Shown here: piece after piece, positions 19,488-29,056 of the stretch
How positions within the stretch are numbered: position 1 is the stretch's first letter
How the letters are laid out: each line of letters opens with the position of its first letter
NCBI RefSeq assembly: GCF_003176895.1
Contig: NZ_QGTD01000008.1
Location: 744,001 to 808,000, forward strand
DNA length: 64,000 nt
Reading direction: 5' to 3'
Source: Gracilibacillus dipsosauri
GTDB lineage: Bacteria; Bacillota; Bacilli; Bacillales; Amphibacillaceae
Notes under the pieces: model-generated
Database searches by the model: none
Told to the model about the DNA's origin: nothing
What the model saw: the letters and a program-made list of their open reading frames with translations, nothing else
Made by a program: the position numbers and the translations under genes

Positions 19488-19526
19488 AAAGGTGCAGCCA
19501 CGTAGTTTTATTTCTGGCTGCACCTT
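19488..19526. terminator. bidirectional terminator between DUF1128 gene and rnc
   Basis: Perfect 13-bp inverted repeat AAAGGTGCAGCCA / TGGCTGCACCTTT. Reading minus, it is followed by TTCCC. Reading plus, it is followed by GTCTTATGGTTTTG. It serves both converging genes. Confidence 0.85.
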
Positions 19527-19530
19527 TGTC

Positions 19531-20226
19531 TTATGGTTTTGTTTTATCAAGTGCTTGTTTCGCTGCTCGTTGTTCTGCTTCTTTTTTCGTTCTTCCTAGT
19601 CCTTTTCCGGCTATACGTCCATTGATGGTTACGACGGCATAAAACTCACGATCATGAGCAGGACCTTTCTCATCGACAATCTCATATTCCACTTGTTTGT
19701 TTTTGTGTTGTTGCACGGTTTCTTGTAACTGACTTTTATAATCCATCGTATGCGAAAAAGCACCGGTCGTAATTTTCGGATAAACATGCTTTTTTAAAAA
19801 TGTAATAACTGTTTCATAACCTTGATCTAGATAGAGAGCACCTATAAAAGCTTCGAATACATCCGCTAAAAGAGCAGGTCTGTTTCTGCCTCCAGTCATT
19901 TCCTCTCCCTTACCTAATAATACAAAATCGTTAAAATGTAAGGATTCAGCAAATTTTACGAGTGCAGGCTCACAAACGATCGAAGCTCTTAATTTCGTAA
20001 GATCTCCCTCTTCCATTTCCTGGTATTGTTTAAATAAATATTGTGAGACTCCTAGCTCTAATACTGCATCCCCTAAGAATTCAAGTCGTTCATTATCCGA
20101 AAGTTTTTTCTTCCTATGCTCATTCACATATGATGAATGGGTAAATGCTTGTTGTAGCAATTTTTCATCATGAAAAGAGATGCCTAATTGCTGTTGGAGT
20201 GTTGCAAAATCATTCAATATACTCAC
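19531..20226 (-). CDS. rnc: Ribonuclease III
   Basis: 231 residues. Cleaves double-stranded RNA in rRNA and scRNA maturation. The catalytic signature [12 protein letters not shown] is present, followed by [31 protein letters not shown]-terminal dsRNA-binding domain covers about 155-228 ([14 protein letters not shown]...[16 protein letters not shown]). The start is uncertain: GTG 20226 lies inside the AGGTGAG site, while TTG 20217 sits about 6 bases after it and may be the real start (228 residues). Confidence 0.95.
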   Translation of the reverse strand: MSILNDFATLQQQLGISFHDEKLLQQAFTHSSYVNEHRKKKLSDNERLEFLGDAVLELGVSQYLFKQYQEMEEGDLTKLRASIVCEPALVKFAESLHFNDFVLLGKGEEMTGGRNRPALLADVFEAFIGALYLDQGYETVITFLKKHVYPKITTGAFSHTMDYKSQLQETVQQHKNKQVEYEIVDEKGPAHDREFYAVVTINGRIAGKGLGRTKKEAEQRAAKQALDKTKP

Positions 20227-20279
20227 CTACCGATATAAAATAAACTGAAGCTTATGGTGGAAGGACTAATGTACTTCCC

Positions 20280-20297
20280 ATTATAAAAACGTTTACA
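20280..20297 (-). promoter_or_regulatory. rnc -10 region with cre-like box
   Basis: TATAAT (20285-20280) lies about 55 bases upstream of rnc with a poor -35 (GTAATT, 17 bases away). The sequence TGTAAACGTTTTTA (20297-20284) runs into it and matches the CcpA cre consensus TGNAANCGNTNNCA except for one base. Confidence 0.4.
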
Positions 20298-20362
20298 GAA
20301 TTAATTACGTGTTTAAATTGATTTTAGACTAATTGTACTGTGATTGATACTAATGTAAGGTG

Positions 20363-20399
20363 TGAGAAAAGCCTTACTTGAAATGTAAGGCTCTTTCTC
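20363..20399 (-). terminator. intrinsic terminator after acpP
   Basis: GAGAAAGAGCCTTAC pairs with GTAAGGCTTTTCTC around a short loop directly after the acpP stop. It ends the fapR-plsX-fabD-fabG-acpP unit. Confidence 0.8.
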
Positions 20400-20400
20400 C

Positions 20401-20634
20401 TTATTGATTGCTGTTTATGTAATTTACAGCATCACCTACTGTAGCGATTTTTTCAGCATCTTCATCAGCAATTTCCATATCAAATTCATCTTCTAATTCC
20501 ATTACAAGCTCTACCACATCTAAGGAATCAGCCTCTAAATCATCTTTGAATGAAGCTTCTAGTGTCACTTTATCTTCATCCACATCTAAATGATCGACAA
20601 CAATTTGTTTTACTTTTTCAAACGTATCTGCCAT
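20401..20634 (-). CDS. acpP: Acyl carrier protein
   Basis: 77 residues. Carries growing acyl chains on a 4'-phosphopantetheine attached to Ser37 in [18 protein letters not shown]. Strongly acidic four-helix protein. The residue two before DSL is Glu, where Gly is the commonest (DLGADSL). ATG 20634 gives MADTFEKV; a frame extension to GTG 20646 would lie in the AAAGGAGG site. It follows fabG by 75 bases. Confidence 0.98.
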   Translation of the reverse strand: MADTFEKVKQIVVDHLDVDEDKVTLEASFKDDLEADSLDVVELVMELEDEFDMEIADEDAEKIATVGDAVNYINSNQ

Positions 20635-20709
20635 TTTACCAGTCACCTCCTTTCAAAGAATTAAGCCATAACAAGCGGAAGTTTCCACTTTAACAACAAC
20701 CTCGCTATA

Positions 20710-21450
20710 TTACATTACCATACCACCATCGACTTGAATAGTCTGTCCTGTAATGTACTTCGACTGTTCGGATGCTAAAAATAAAGCGACATTTGCAATA
20801 TCTTCTGCCTTCCCAAGTTTTTGAAGTGGTATTAAAGCAAGAGTATTTTCTTTTTGTTCTTCTGTTAACTGATCTGTCATGTCTGTTTCAATAAAACCTG
20901 GTGCAATCGCATTAACGAGAATATTCCTTGCAGCGAGCTCTTTGGCTGAAGTTTTGGTTAGGCCAATTACTCCAGCTTTTGCTGACACATAATTAGCTTG
21001 TCCTGGGTTACCGCTAATTGCAACAACAGAAGAAACATTAATAATACGTCCACTTTTTTGTTTCATCATTTGCCTTGTTACAGCTTTTGTGCAAAGGAAG
21101 ACTCCTTTTAAATTGGTATCAATTACATCGTCAAAATCGGTCTCACTCATTCTCATCAATAAATTGTCACGGGTTATCCCTGCATTATTGACAAGAATAT
21201 CTAAGCTACCAAAAGTTTGCACAACTTCTTTAATCATTGCTTTTACTTCGTCTTCACGGCTTACATTTGCTTTAATTTTAATCGCTTCTCCACCTAATGA
21301 CTGAATTTCGTCGACAACGGATTGCGCTTTTTCTTCATTTCCGGCAAAATTTATGGCAACCTTCGCACCGTTTTTTGCGTAGCTTAATGCAATTGCACGT
21401 CCAATGCCTCGAGAAGCTCCTGTAATCAATGCCACCTTATTTGCTAACAT
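20710..21450 (-). CDS. fabG: 3-oxoacyl-[acyl-carrier-protein] reductase
   Basis: 246 residues. NADPH-dependent short-chain dehydrogenase of fatty-acid elongation. It has [12 protein letters not shown] (cofactor loop), NNAG in [12 protein letters not shown], and the catalytic Ser-Tyr-Lys in [27 protein letters not shown] 21450 shares one base with the fabD stop (TAATG) and sits 7 bases after AAGGAGG, so the two are coupled. Confidence 0.98.
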   Translation of the reverse strand: MLANKVALITGASRGIGRAIALSYAKNGAKVAINFAGNEEKAQSVVDEIQSLGGEAIKIKANVSREDEVKAMIKEVVQTFGSLDILVNNAGITRDNLLMRMSETDFDDVIDTNLKGVFLCTKAVTRQMMKQKSGRIINVSSVVAISGNPGQANYVSAKAGVIGLTKTSAKELAARNILVNAIAPGFIETDMTDQLTEEQKENTLALIPLQKLGKAEDIANVALFLASEQSKYITGQTIQVDGGMVM

Positions 21451-22397
21451 TACCCTTCCTCCTTTACCCAATCGATCAATTCCTGTAGTGACGGAACATC
21501 TTGAACTGTAAATACTTTTGCTCTACGATTGACCTTTTTCACAAGGCCAGTAAGTACTTTTCCATTGCCTATCTCCACAATCGCGTCTACTTCCTCTTGT
21601 AAAAGCTGCTCAATAATTTCCTCAAATCGAACAGGAGAATATAATTGTTCCACTAATAATTGTTGAATTTCTTGATGATCTGTCACTTTGTCTGCTGTTA
21701 CATTGGCAAATACCGGTATTGTCGTATTTTTCCACGCAATTTTCTCTACTTCATTATGGAAATCTGCGGCAGCAGGCTTCATTAAACTAGAATGGAATGG
21801 GCCACTTACCGATAATGGTAAAACTCTTTTTGCCCCTGCTTCTTTCAATGCATGTACGGAGAGATCCACCGCTGCTTTCGTGCCCGAAATAACAATTTGT
21901 CCTGGACAATTTAAATTAGCAATTTCGATCACCTCATTATGCTCGGATCGAATGGTTTCTAAAGTATTTTCTAGTTCTTCTTTTTCAAGGCCTAACACTG
22001 CAGCCATCGCCCCTTGACCAGCAGGAAAAGCACTCTCCATTAGCCTTCCACGTATATGGACAAGCTCAAGTGCATCTTTGTAATCTATTGCTTCAGCAGC
22101 AACTAGTGCACTATATTCACCAAGACTATGGCCTGTTGTTAGTACAGGTCTAATATCTTGTTTTTTTAGAAGTTCTGTAATGGCAGTACTTACTAATAAT
22201 AGTGCAGGCTGTGCATTTTCAGTCTGTGTTAATTTCTCTTCAGGTCCTTGAAACATAATCGATGATAGCTCATAACCTAAACGGTTATTTGCTTGTTCAA
22301 ATATAGTTTTTACTTCATCAAACTTCTCATACAACTCTTGACCCATGCCTACAGATTGTGAACCTTGGCCTGGATAGATAAACGCTAGTTTTTTCAT
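21450..22397 (-). CDS. fabD: Malonyl-CoA:ACP transacylase
   Basis: 315 residues. It loads malonyl groups on ACP. It opens with [18 protein letters not shown]. The active-site Ser is in [14 protein letters not shown], and the catalytic His in [10 protein letters not shown]. It directly abuts plsX (the stop of one next to the start of the other), typical of the fap regulon operon. Confidence 0.98.
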   Translation of the reverse strand: MKKLAFIYPGQGSQSVGMGQELYEKFDEVKTIFEQANNRLGYELSSIMFQGPEEKLTQTENAQPALLLVSTAITELLKKQDIRPVLTTGHSLGEYSALVAAEAIDYKDALELVHIRGRLMESAFPAGQGAMAAVLGLEKEELENTLETIRSEHNEVIEIANLNCPGQIVISGTKAAVDLSVHALKEAGAKRVLPLSVSGPFHSSLMKPAAADFHNEVEKIAWKNTTIPVFANVTADKVTDHQEIQQLLVEQLYSPVRFEEIIEQLLQEEVDAIVEIGNGKVLTGLVKKVNRRAKVFTVQDVPSLQELIDWVKEEG

Positions 22398-23408
22398 TTA
22401 TGATTCCTCCCCGTGGCTACTACTAGGTAGCATGTTGACCTCTGTCTGAATCTTTTTCACTACATCGGTTTCCACTATAGTTATGGCTTGTTGAATGGCT
22501 GAAAAGATAGCTTGTTGATTGGAAGAACCATGTGCCTTAATGACAGGTGCTTTTAAACCAAACAATCCTGCACCGCCATATTCGGAATAATCGAGTTGAT
22601 TTTTCAATCCCTTTAATTCATTTTTTGCTAACAATGCTGCTATTTTTGTTTTAGGATTGGTCATAAACTTTTCTTTTAGCATTTTGAAAAGAGTTAGTGC
22701 GGTTCCTTCGATTGTTTTTAATGCTACATTGCCACTAAAACCATCTGTAACCACTACATCTGCTACACCATCCAAGAGATCACGCGCTTCAACATTTCCA
22801 ATAAAGTGAATAGGAGAGTTCTCTAATAATTCAAACGCCTTTTTGGTTAGATCACTACCTTTTCCATTTTCGGTACCTACATTTAGTAGTCCAACACGAG
22901 GTTGCTTAATTTTGCGTACCTTTTCCATGTAAATAGAACCGATAATACCATATTGCCTTAGGTGCTGTGGTTTTGCATCCACATTCGCACCAACATCAAG
23001 CATTAAAAAGCCATTACCATTGATTGTTGGAAGTGTTGGACTAAGGGCAGGTCGATCAATTCCTTTAATTCGTCCAATAACAAATAAACCTGCACTCATT
23101 AAGGCGCCCGTATTTCCTGCAGAGATACAAGCATCTGCTCGACCTTCCTTTACCTCATTTGCCATTAGTACAAGGGAAGCATTTTTTTTCCGTCTTACTG
23201 CTTTTACAGGCTCATCGTCATTCGTAATTCTTTCCTCTGTATGAATAATTTGAATAGAAGGGTGATTAGAAACATATTGGCGGATTTTATTCTCATCACC
23301 AATTAAGGTTATGTTAAGCTCTTTAAAGTGATCAACAGCTTTTTTTACTCCTAAAACAATCTCTTTTGGTGCATGATCTCCACCCATTGCATCAATTGCG
23401 ATTCTCAT
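22398..23408 (-). CDS. plsX: Phosphate acyltransferase PlsX
   Basis: 336 residues from ATG 23408. Converts acyl-ACP to acyl-phosphate, the first step of PlsX/PlsY phospholipid synthesis. It opens [20 protein letters not shown]. Further family blocks are [28 protein letters not shown] and [15 protein letters not shown] longer frame to 23456 is rejected, since GGAAGGG lies 7 bases before ATG 23408. It overlaps fapR by 17 bases. Confidence 0.97.
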   Translation of the reverse strand: MRIAIDAMGGDHAPKEIVLGVKKAVDHFKELNITLIGDENKIRQYVSNHPSIQIIHTEERITNDDEPVKAVRRKKNASLVLMANEVKEGRADACISAGNTGALMSAGLFVIGRIKGIDRPALSPTLPTINGNGFLMLDVGANVDAKPQHLRQYGIIGSIYMEKVRKIKQPRVGLLNVGTENGKGSDLTKKAFELLENSPIHFIGNVEARDLLDGVADVVVTDGFSGNVALKTIEGTALTLFKMLKEKFMTNPKTKIAALLAKNELKGLKNQLDYSEYGGAGLFGLKAPVIKAHGSSNQQAIFSAIQQAITIVETDVVKKIQTEVNMLPSSSHGEES

Positions 23409-23985
23409 GTTTATTCCCTTCCTTTTCCTGATTGGATCTGAACATCTCGAAAACACCTGAAAAAACTATTTCATTATCTACAAAGCTTTCCACTTTTACA
23501 ATCGTTCTTTTCATTTTTTCTTTATCCTTGATCGTTGCTTTCGCGATGACTCGTTCCCCTTGGATAACCTGTCTCGTAAATTTAATATCAGCATTTGTGG
23601 TAAGTGCTAATTCATCATTTATGACGGCAACTGCTAGCGAGTTAGCTTGTGCGAACAAATGATGACCCCGGGCAATCTTATTTCTAGAAAATACGTGCTC
23701 CTCTGTGATATCTAAAATCGAAATAGCTCTTTGATCTAATTCTAAATCAATGATTTCACCAATAACCTCATCAATTGGTAATGCCTTTACTGTCTCATTC
23801 CAATTAGAGGTTGCAACGGATTTTATTCTAGCTCGAAGTTCAGGGATTCCCAGCTCCATCCTATCTAAACGAATGGTCTGAATACTAACTTGAAATAGTT
23901 GCGCAAGTGCTTCATCCGTTATAAATGGCCTTCCCTCAATCGTCTCCTGCAAGAGTTCTTGCCGCTCTTTTTTTGATCGCCTCAT
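23392..23985 (-). CDS. fapR: Transcription factor FapR (lipid synthesis repressor)
   Basis: 197 residues. The N-terminal DeoR-like helix-turn-helix (about 20-45: [21 protein letters not shown]) is joined to a hot-dog domain that senses malonyl-CoA ([25 protein letters not shown]). ATG 23985 gives [13 protein letters not shown] as in B. subtilis; a longer frame to 24015 lacks a site. Its own operator lies just upstream, so autoregulation is expected. Confidence 0.97.
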   Translation of the reverse strand: MRRSKKERQELLQETIEGRPFITDEALAQLFQVSIQTIRLDRMELGIPELRARIKSVATSNWNETVKALPIDEVIGEIIDLELDQRAISILDITEEHVFSRNKIARGHHLFAQANSLAVAVINDELALTTNADIKFTRQVIQGERVIAKATIKDKEKMKRTIVKVESFVDNEIVFSGVFEMFRSNQEKEGNKHENRN

Positions 23986-24025
23986 TTTCTTATCCACCGT
24001 CCATCTATATGTCATAAAATCTATT

Positions 24026-24044
24026 TTTATGACTAGGTACTAAT
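24026..24044 (-). promoter_or_regulatory. FapR operator
   Basis: The minus strand reads ATTAGTACCTAGTCATAAA, which matches the known FapR box (ATTAGTACCTRGTCYTAAT) except in its last bases. It lies directly after the -10 box, over the expected transcription start, about 40 bases before fapR. This fits repression of fapR-plsX-fabD-fabG-acpP when malonyl-CoA is low. Confidence 0.85.
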
Positions 24045-24047
24045 AGT

Positions 24048-24076
24048 AATATATAATACCATATGGAATTATGCAA
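24048..24076 (-). promoter_or_regulatory. promoter of the fapR operon
   Basis: TTGCAT (24076-24071), 17 bases, TATATT (24053-24048), between recG and fapR, immediately upstream of the FapR box. Confidence 0.6.
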
Positions 24077-24089
24077 GCAAATGTCATTA

Positions 24090-26132
24090 CTAATTTAACA
24101 AATCTGACTCCAACGTAAAATGAGATTGAACATAGCTTTTTAATGGTTGAAAATCTGGTTCATTCCATCGTTTATTTTGTACTATATCTGTTGCATCATT
24201 TCTTGCTGTTTCTAGTGCACGATAATCATGAACCAAATCTGCTAAACGAAATTCAGGAACCCCACTTTGTTTCACTCCAAATATATCCCCAGGTCCTCGC
24301 AATTCTAAATCCTTTTCTGCTAACTCAAATCCATCAGTGGTTTCCGTCATAATTCGCATTCTCTCTTTACCTGTATCTCCTTTAGGATCTGCTACTAGGA
24401 TACAATAGCTTTGTTTATGCCCACGGCCAACACGCCCTCTTAACTGGTGTAATTGCGATAGTCCAAATCGGTCTGCATCATGAATCATCATAACGGTCGC
24501 ATTGGGTACATTTACCCCTACTTCTACCACTGTTGTGGATACGAGAATCTGAATGCGATTATGAGTAAAATCATTCATTACCTGCTCTTTTTCTTCATTG
24601 CTTAACCGTCCATGCATTAACCCAACAGATGCCTTCTGATCCAATATTTCTTTTAATTGGACATATAGATCAAGCGCATTTTGTATATCGAGCTTATCGG
24701 ATTCTTCAATTAATGGACAGACCACATATGCCTGTGCACCTTTTTTTACCTCATTATAAATAAAGGAAAGTACCCGGTTTAGCATATTGTGTTTGACCCA
24801 GTATGTTTCTACTGGTAGTCTTCCTTTTGGCATCTCATCAATTTTAGAAACGTCCATATCTCCAAAAGCCGTGATGGATAGGGTTCTCGGAATTGGGGTT
24901 GCTGTCATAAACAGAATATCTGTTAGTAGCCCTTTATCTTTGAGTGCATTTCGTTGATTAACACCAAAGCGGTGTTGCTCGTCAATAATGACATAACCTA
25001 GATCATGAAATTGAATATCATCTTGTATTAAAGCATGTGTACCAATGATGACATCACAAGCTCCATTTGAAAGTTTTGCTTGTATTTCCTTTCTTTTTTT
25101 GCCTTTAATGGAGCCTGTAAGTCGTTCTATGTTTACATCCTTTGGTAAAAAATCTATTAATGATTGTTCATGTTGCTCTGCTAAAATTTCTGTCGGAACC
25201 ATAAATGCCACCTGCTTTCCAGCAGTGATTGTAGCATAGAGACTAATAATAGCGATCGCAGTTTTTCCAGAACCAACATCTCCCTGTAACAGTCGATTCA
25301 TACGATATGGGGATTTCAAATCATGAAGAATTTCCTTTAAACTGCGGGTTTGTGCATTGGTTAACGGAAAAGGTAATGTATGAATAAATTGCTCCACCTT
25401 GTCTCGATCAATTGTTTTGGCATTACCTAATGTCGACTCTTTATGCTTCTTCCTTAGCAATTGCATTTTTAGCTGAAATATTAATAATTCTTCATAAATA
25501 AATCTTCTCTTGGCATGCTTCAATAATTTGAAGTTTTCTGGAAAATGAATCGTTCTTAATGCGGTTTGCCGATCAGGTAAACGATAATTTGCTAAAAATT
25601 CTTCCGGTAATAGTTCATCTATTTCTTGAATGGATTGCTCTAATGCGTTGCTCATCACTTTTACAATTTGAGCATTTTTCAAGTTTCCCTTTAGTGGATA
25701 TATGGGCGAAATGGGGCTTTGTTCGTCCATTGTTCCCTTTTTATATTGGTCAATTGTAATTTGTAACCGATGCTGATCCCATTTTCCGCTAACTGTTACG
25801 GTTTCCCCTACGACAAAATGCTTTTTAGCGAATGCCCGGTTAAACAAAACACCTTTGACAACTGCACCATCTACTTTTATCGATACTACAAGCCTTGATT
25901 TTTTTTTCTGATAAAACTGTAATACCGGCTCTAGGATAACTTGTCCAACAATGGTTACCTTTTCTTCATGCTGTAATTCATGCAATGGCTTCATTTCGTA
26001 ATGGTCATAGCGGTTTGGGAAATAATAAAATAAATCCTCAATAGATGAGATCCTTAATTCTAGGAATTGCTCTAACATTTTAGGTCCTATTCCTTTTATA
26101 TCTTGTAATGATGGATTAGCCAATTCTCTCAC
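24090..26132 (-). CDS. recG: ATP-dependent DNA helicase RecG
   Basis: 680 residues. Remodels stalled forks and Holliday junctions. The N-terminal wedge/OB domain covers about 1-180. Helicase motifs are LLQGDVGSGKTAIAIISLY (Walker A), VIIDEQHRFG (DEQH box), FMTATPIPRTL and QLRGRVGRGHKQSYC. The start is GTG 26132 with a weak site (AAAGAAAG), but the encoded N-terminus fits the family length (682 in B. subtilis). Confidence 0.97.
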   Translation of the reverse strand: MRELANPSLQDIKGIGPKMLEQFLELRISSIEDLFYYFPNRYDHYEMKPLHELQHEEKVTIVGQVILEPVLQFYQKKKSRLVVSIKVDGAVVKGVLFNRAFAKKHFVVGETVTVSGKWDQHRLQITIDQYKKGTMDEQSPISPIYPLKGNLKNAQIVKVMSNALEQSIQEIDELLPEEFLANYRLPDRQTALRTIHFPENFKLLKHAKRRFIYEELLIFQLKMQLLRKKHKESTLGNAKTIDRDKVEQFIHTLPFPLTNAQTRSLKEILHDLKSPYRMNRLLQGDVGSGKTAIAIISLYATITAGKQVAFMVPTEILAEQHEQSLIDFLPKDVNIERLTGSIKGKKRKEIQAKLSNGACDVIIGTHALIQDDIQFHDLGYVIIDEQHRFGVNQRNALKDKGLLTDILFMTATPIPRTLSITAFGDMDVSKIDEMPKGRLPVETYWVKHNMLNRVLSFIYNEVKKGAQAYVVCPLIEESDKLDIQNALDLYVQLKEILDQKASVGLMHGRLSNEEKEQVMNDFTHNRIQILVSTTVVEVGVNVPNATVMMIHDADRFGLSQLHQLRGRVGRGHKQSYCILVADPKGDTGKERMRIMTETTDGFELAEKDLELRGPGDIFGVKQSGVPEFRLADLVHDYRALETARNDATDIVQNKRWNEPDFQPLKSYVQSHFTLESDLLN

Positions 26133-26222
26133 ACTTTCTTTTGTTCACATCTGCCAACAATTAGTTACCTTATGTAATTGAATGGTTATGGTATTTTATT
26201 TAAGTTCACATTAGTGAATAAA

Positions 26223-26244
26223 GCCCTATCCATAAAGATAGAGC
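26223..26244 (-). terminator. probable terminator after fakA
   Basis: GCTCTATC pairs with GATAGGGC over a 6-base loop (two G-T pairs allowed), followed by TTTATT. It lies in the 166-base gap between fakA and recG. Confidence 0.5.
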
Positions 26245-26298
26245 ATTAGTTGTAGCTATTTTTTCACATTGCTTAGTCTTGAGTAATAGAAGCCTCTC

Positions 26299-27963
26299 TT
26301 ATTCGATCGAAAAAATATAAGAATAAATCGGTTGATTTCCTTTGTGCACTTCTATTTCAATATCTTCATATTTCTCTTCTAAGAAACGAACCATTTCCTC
26401 TTCTTCATCACTTGAGGCATCTTCACCACTTAATATAGTAATGATTTCATCTTCCTCTTCATCGACGATTTCACTTAACAATTGCTTTATAACTTCCATT
26501 TGATTTGGATTGGTTGCAACGATTTTACCATCTGCAAGCCCCATAAAATGGCCGTTCTCAATTGTCATCCCATCAATCTGAGTATCTCGCACTGCATAAG
26601 TAATTTGTCCTGTTTTGACATCTTTACTTGCAGCTACCATTTGTTGTTTGTTTTCTTCTAATGTTGTGTCTGGATTAAATACAAGTAATGCAGACATTCC
26701 CTGTGGTATTGTTTTGGTTGGAACTACCTCAACTTCAGCATCCACAATTTCTGCTGCTTGCTCGGCTGCCATCACAATATTTTTATTGTTTGGTAATATA
26801 ATCACCTTTTCCGCATTCGCTTTTTCTACTGCGTTGGCAATATCTTTGGTGCTTGGATTCATGGTTTGTCCACCTTGGATAACAATCGTTGCACCAAGAC
26901 TTTTGAGTAATTCATTAAGCCCATCGCCCATTGCGACGGTGACAATTGCAAAATCCTGCTTTTGTTTTGGCTTAAGGTTATTTTTTTCGGTGATTTTTGA
27001 ATGTTGTTCCCTCATGTTTTCAACCTTTAAGTTGATAAAGCTTCCGAAGCGTTGACCAAGATTGAAGACATCCCCTGGATACTCTGCATGAATATGAACC
27101 TTAACAATCTCATCGTCAGACACTACTAATAATGAGTCACCATGTTGGCTTAGTTCTTCTCTGAATTTTGTTTCATCGTATGGATGCTCTTTCAGTTTAT
27201 CTTCTTCAAAACGAACCATAAACTCTGTACAATAGCCATACTGAATGTCGTCGGTTTCCATGAAATCCTGAGCTTGTTTATGGTGTTCAGCATGAACTAA
27301 ATCTTCTAGATCCATTGTGTCGTCAATATTATGTTCAGGTAATTCTTCTCCTTTTAGTGCAGCAAGAAAGCCTTCATAGATCACTACTAAACCTTGTCCA
27401 CCACTATCCACCACCCCTACTTCCTTTAAGACTGGCAATAAATCTGGTGTTCGTTTTAAGGATGCTTTTGCCGCTGCTACAACCTTCTCTGTAAATAAGA
27501 TAATATCAGACTCGGAATCTGCGAGCTTCTTTGCTTCATTTGCCGTATCTTTAGCCACCGTAAGAATTGTACCTTCTACAGGCTTCATCACTGCTTTATA
27601 AGCGGTATTAACACCACTTTCTAAGCCTGAAACAAAACCTGCTATATCTAGCTCTTTTTTTCCTTCAATTCCTTTTGCAAATCCTCTAAACAATTGTGAT
27701 AAAATGACTCCAGAATTACCTCTTGCACCCATTAAGAGCCCTTTTGCAAATGCATTCGCAATATCTGATACATTTTGCTCATTTGCTTGCTTTACTTCAT
27801 TCGCACCAGACGTGATCGAAAGATTCATATTTGTCCCCGTATCGCCATCCGGAACAGGGAATACATTTAGTGCGTCAATTTTATCAGCATTATTAGATAA
27901 ATGATGAGCTCCTGTTAGTACCATCCTTGCAAAGGTAGCTCCATTAATTGTAGTATTCGTCAC
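26299..27963 (-). CDS. fakA: Fatty acid kinase catalytic subunit FakA (YloV)
   Basis: 554 residues. Phosphorylates exogenous fatty acids held by a FakB (DegV-type) protein, feeding PlsX/PlsY. The N-terminal DhaL kinase domain (about 1-200) shows DALNVFPVPDGDTGTNMNLS with the Mg/ATP-binding Asp residues and LMGARGNSGVILSQLFRG. The C-terminal region (IQGGQTMNPSTKDI, IILPNNKNIVMAAEQA) is the FakB-binding part. It follows yloU, as in B. subtilis. Confidence 0.93.
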   Translation of the reverse strand: MTNTTINGATFARMVLTGAHHLSNNADKIDALNVFPVPDGDTGTNMNLSITSGANEVKQANEQNVSDIANAFAKGLLMGARGNSGVILSQLFRGFAKGIEGKKELDIAGFVSGLESGVNTAYKAVMKPVEGTILTVAKDTANEAKKLADSESDIILFTEKVVAAAKASLKRTPDLLPVLKEVGVVDSGGQGLVVIYEGFLAALKGEELPEHNIDDTMDLEDLVHAEHHKQAQDFMETDDIQYGYCTEFMVRFEEDKLKEHPYDETKFREELSQHGDSLLVVSDDEIVKVHIHAEYPGDVFNLGQRFGSFINLKVENMREQHSKITEKNNLKPKQKQDFAIVTVAMGDGLNELLKSLGATIVIQGGQTMNPSTKDIANAVEKANAEKVIILPNNKNIVMAAEQAAEIVDAEVEVVPTKTIPQGMSALLVFNPDTTLEENKQQMVAASKDVKTGQITYAVRDTQIDGMTIENGHFMGLADGKIVATNPNQMEVIKQLLSEIVDEEEDEIITILSGEDASSDEEEEMVRFLEEKYEDIEIEVHKGNQPIYSYIFSIE

Positions 27964-28039
27964 TTCCTAGTTCCTCCCTCAAACCATATCAAAAAATATT
28001 GATATTTTGATATCCCTCTAATTCTTGTTTTCATCTATT

Positions 28040-28402
28040 TTAATCTTGGCTTACCCGTACGCCTTGAATATAAATATTGATCGAATCTATATTCAAGCCA
28101 AGAGTCTTTTCTAATTTATATTTCACTTGTGATTGCACATTATGAGCCACCTCTGAAATTTTGGTGCCATAACTTACTATGATATACATATCAATATGAA
28201 TATCATTCACTTGTTGTCTTACTACGACTCCTTTTGCAAAGTTCTCTTTCCGTAAAATTTCCGCAATACCATCTCTTAATTGGTTTTTAGATGCCATGCC
28301 TACAATGCCATAGCATTCTACTGCCGCTCCACCTGCTACTGTCGCAATTACTTCGTTTGTAATGGTTACATGACCATCCTTCGTTTTTATTTCAATAGAC
28401 AT
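28040..28402 (-). CDS. yloU: Asp23/Gls24 family protein YloU
   Basis: 120 residues, no signal peptide or membrane segment. The Asp23 fold is recognisable: GHVTITNEVIATVAGGAAVECYG and the later VNDIHIDMYIIVSYGTKISEVAHNVQ block. Members are envelope-stress or membrane-associated proteins; the paralogue next to fakA has no settled function. First gene of the yloU-fakA unit with a long leader. Confidence 0.9.
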   Translation of the reverse strand: MSIEIKTKDGHVTITNEVIATVAGGAAVECYGIVGMASKNQLRDGIAEILRKENFAKGVVVRQQVNDIHIDMYIIVSYGTKISEVAHNVQSQVKYKLEKTLGLNIDSINIYIQGVRVSQD

Positions 28403-28561
28403 AACTCAACCTCCTAGTATTCAAATATAGACCTTTTCGCCAAGTAACCACTGTAGTTACTGACATCCAAACTTCTAGGAACCTTCTCTTGTGGATCCGT
28501 TAAATTTCTACGAACAATAGAAGGAATGATTCTCGATTAGACACTTTTATCATCTAAGTTT

Positions 28562-28589
28562 ATTATATACCAAATGGATAGAATGTAAA
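28562..28589 (-). promoter_or_regulatory. promoter of yloU-fakA
   Basis: TTTACA (28589-28584) and a perfect TATAAT (28567-28562) with a 16-base spacer (17 if TTTTAC is used). It gives a 5' UTR of about 150 bases. Confidence 0.6.
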
Positions 28590-28738
28590 AAAAGTTTATC
28601 ACAGCTATTACCATATGAAAGCTTATCCATTATAGAATGGCGGAAAAATGAAATTCTGTCAAGCCTCTACGCCTTAATCCACTGCGTGAAAATATACTTA
28701 CTAAAACTTTTCCAATTGAGAAAAACTTAGAAGAATAA

Positions 28739-28767
28739 TTGCAAATATGAACGATCTATGATAAATT
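28739..28767 (+). promoter_or_regulatory. candidate promoter of rpmB
   Basis: TTGCAA (28739-28744), 17 bases, TAAATT (28762-28767), about 45 bases before rpmB. The -10 is weak. Confidence 0.35.
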
Positions 28768-28811
28768 ATATAAGTATGTACAGAGTTAGTGTAAGCTAGG
28801 AGGGAACAATG

Positions 28812-29000
28812 ATGGGACGTAAATGTGTAGTAACTGGTCGCAAAACGACTTCAGGAAATCAACGTTCACATGCGATGAACGCAAATAAGCGTAAATGGAA
28901 AGCAAACGTACAAAAAGTTAGAATAATGGTTGACGGAAAACCAAAACGCGTATATGTTTCTGCTAGAGCTCTTAAATCTGGCAAAGTAGAGCGTGTCTAA
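28812..29000 (+). CDS. rpmB: 50S ribosomal protein L28
   Basis: 62 residues from the second of two adjacent ATGs (28812), which is 8 bases after GGAGG and gives the B. subtilis length. It reads [20 protein letters not shown] and ends [14 protein letters not shown], diagnostic for L28. Only one Cys is present, so this is the non-zinc form. It is transcribed opposite to the surrounding genes, as in B. subtilis. Confidence 0.98.
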   Translation: MGRKCVVTGRKTTSGNQRSHAMNANKRKWKANVQKVRIMVDGKPKRVYVSARALKSGKVERV

Positions 29001-29013
29001 TAATATGTTTGTT

Positions 29014-29056
29014 AAAGAAAAGGCCCCTTCATGTAAGGAGCCTTTTCTTTTTTTTT
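29014..29056 (+). terminator. intrinsic terminator of rpmB
   Basis: AAAGAAAAGGC pairs perfectly (11 bp) with GCCTTTTCTTT, followed by TTTTTT. The T-run ends inside the stop codon of the convergent spoVM gene. Read on minus, the hairpin would also lie just after spoVM. Confidence 0.85.

Larger units (their letters stand above)
28403..28808. other. 406-base divergent intergenic region yloU / rpmB
   Basis: No gene is seen. It holds an rpmB promoter candidate on plus and a yloU promoter on minus with a leader of about 150 bases. The leader contains the near-palindrome AGTAACCACTGTAGTTACT (plus strand 28440-28458), which could form a 6-bp hairpin. The middle (28620-28720) shows no convincing feature. 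Confidence 0.6.

Noticed and set aside
26615-27055. 146-codon plus-strand open frame
   Set aside because: Antisense to fakA with no ribosome-binding site and Ser/Ala-rich shadow composition.
28629-28662. TTGACA and TATAAT on minus upstream of yloU
   Set aside because: Both boxes are perfect, but the spacer is 22 bases, too long for a sigma-A promoter.
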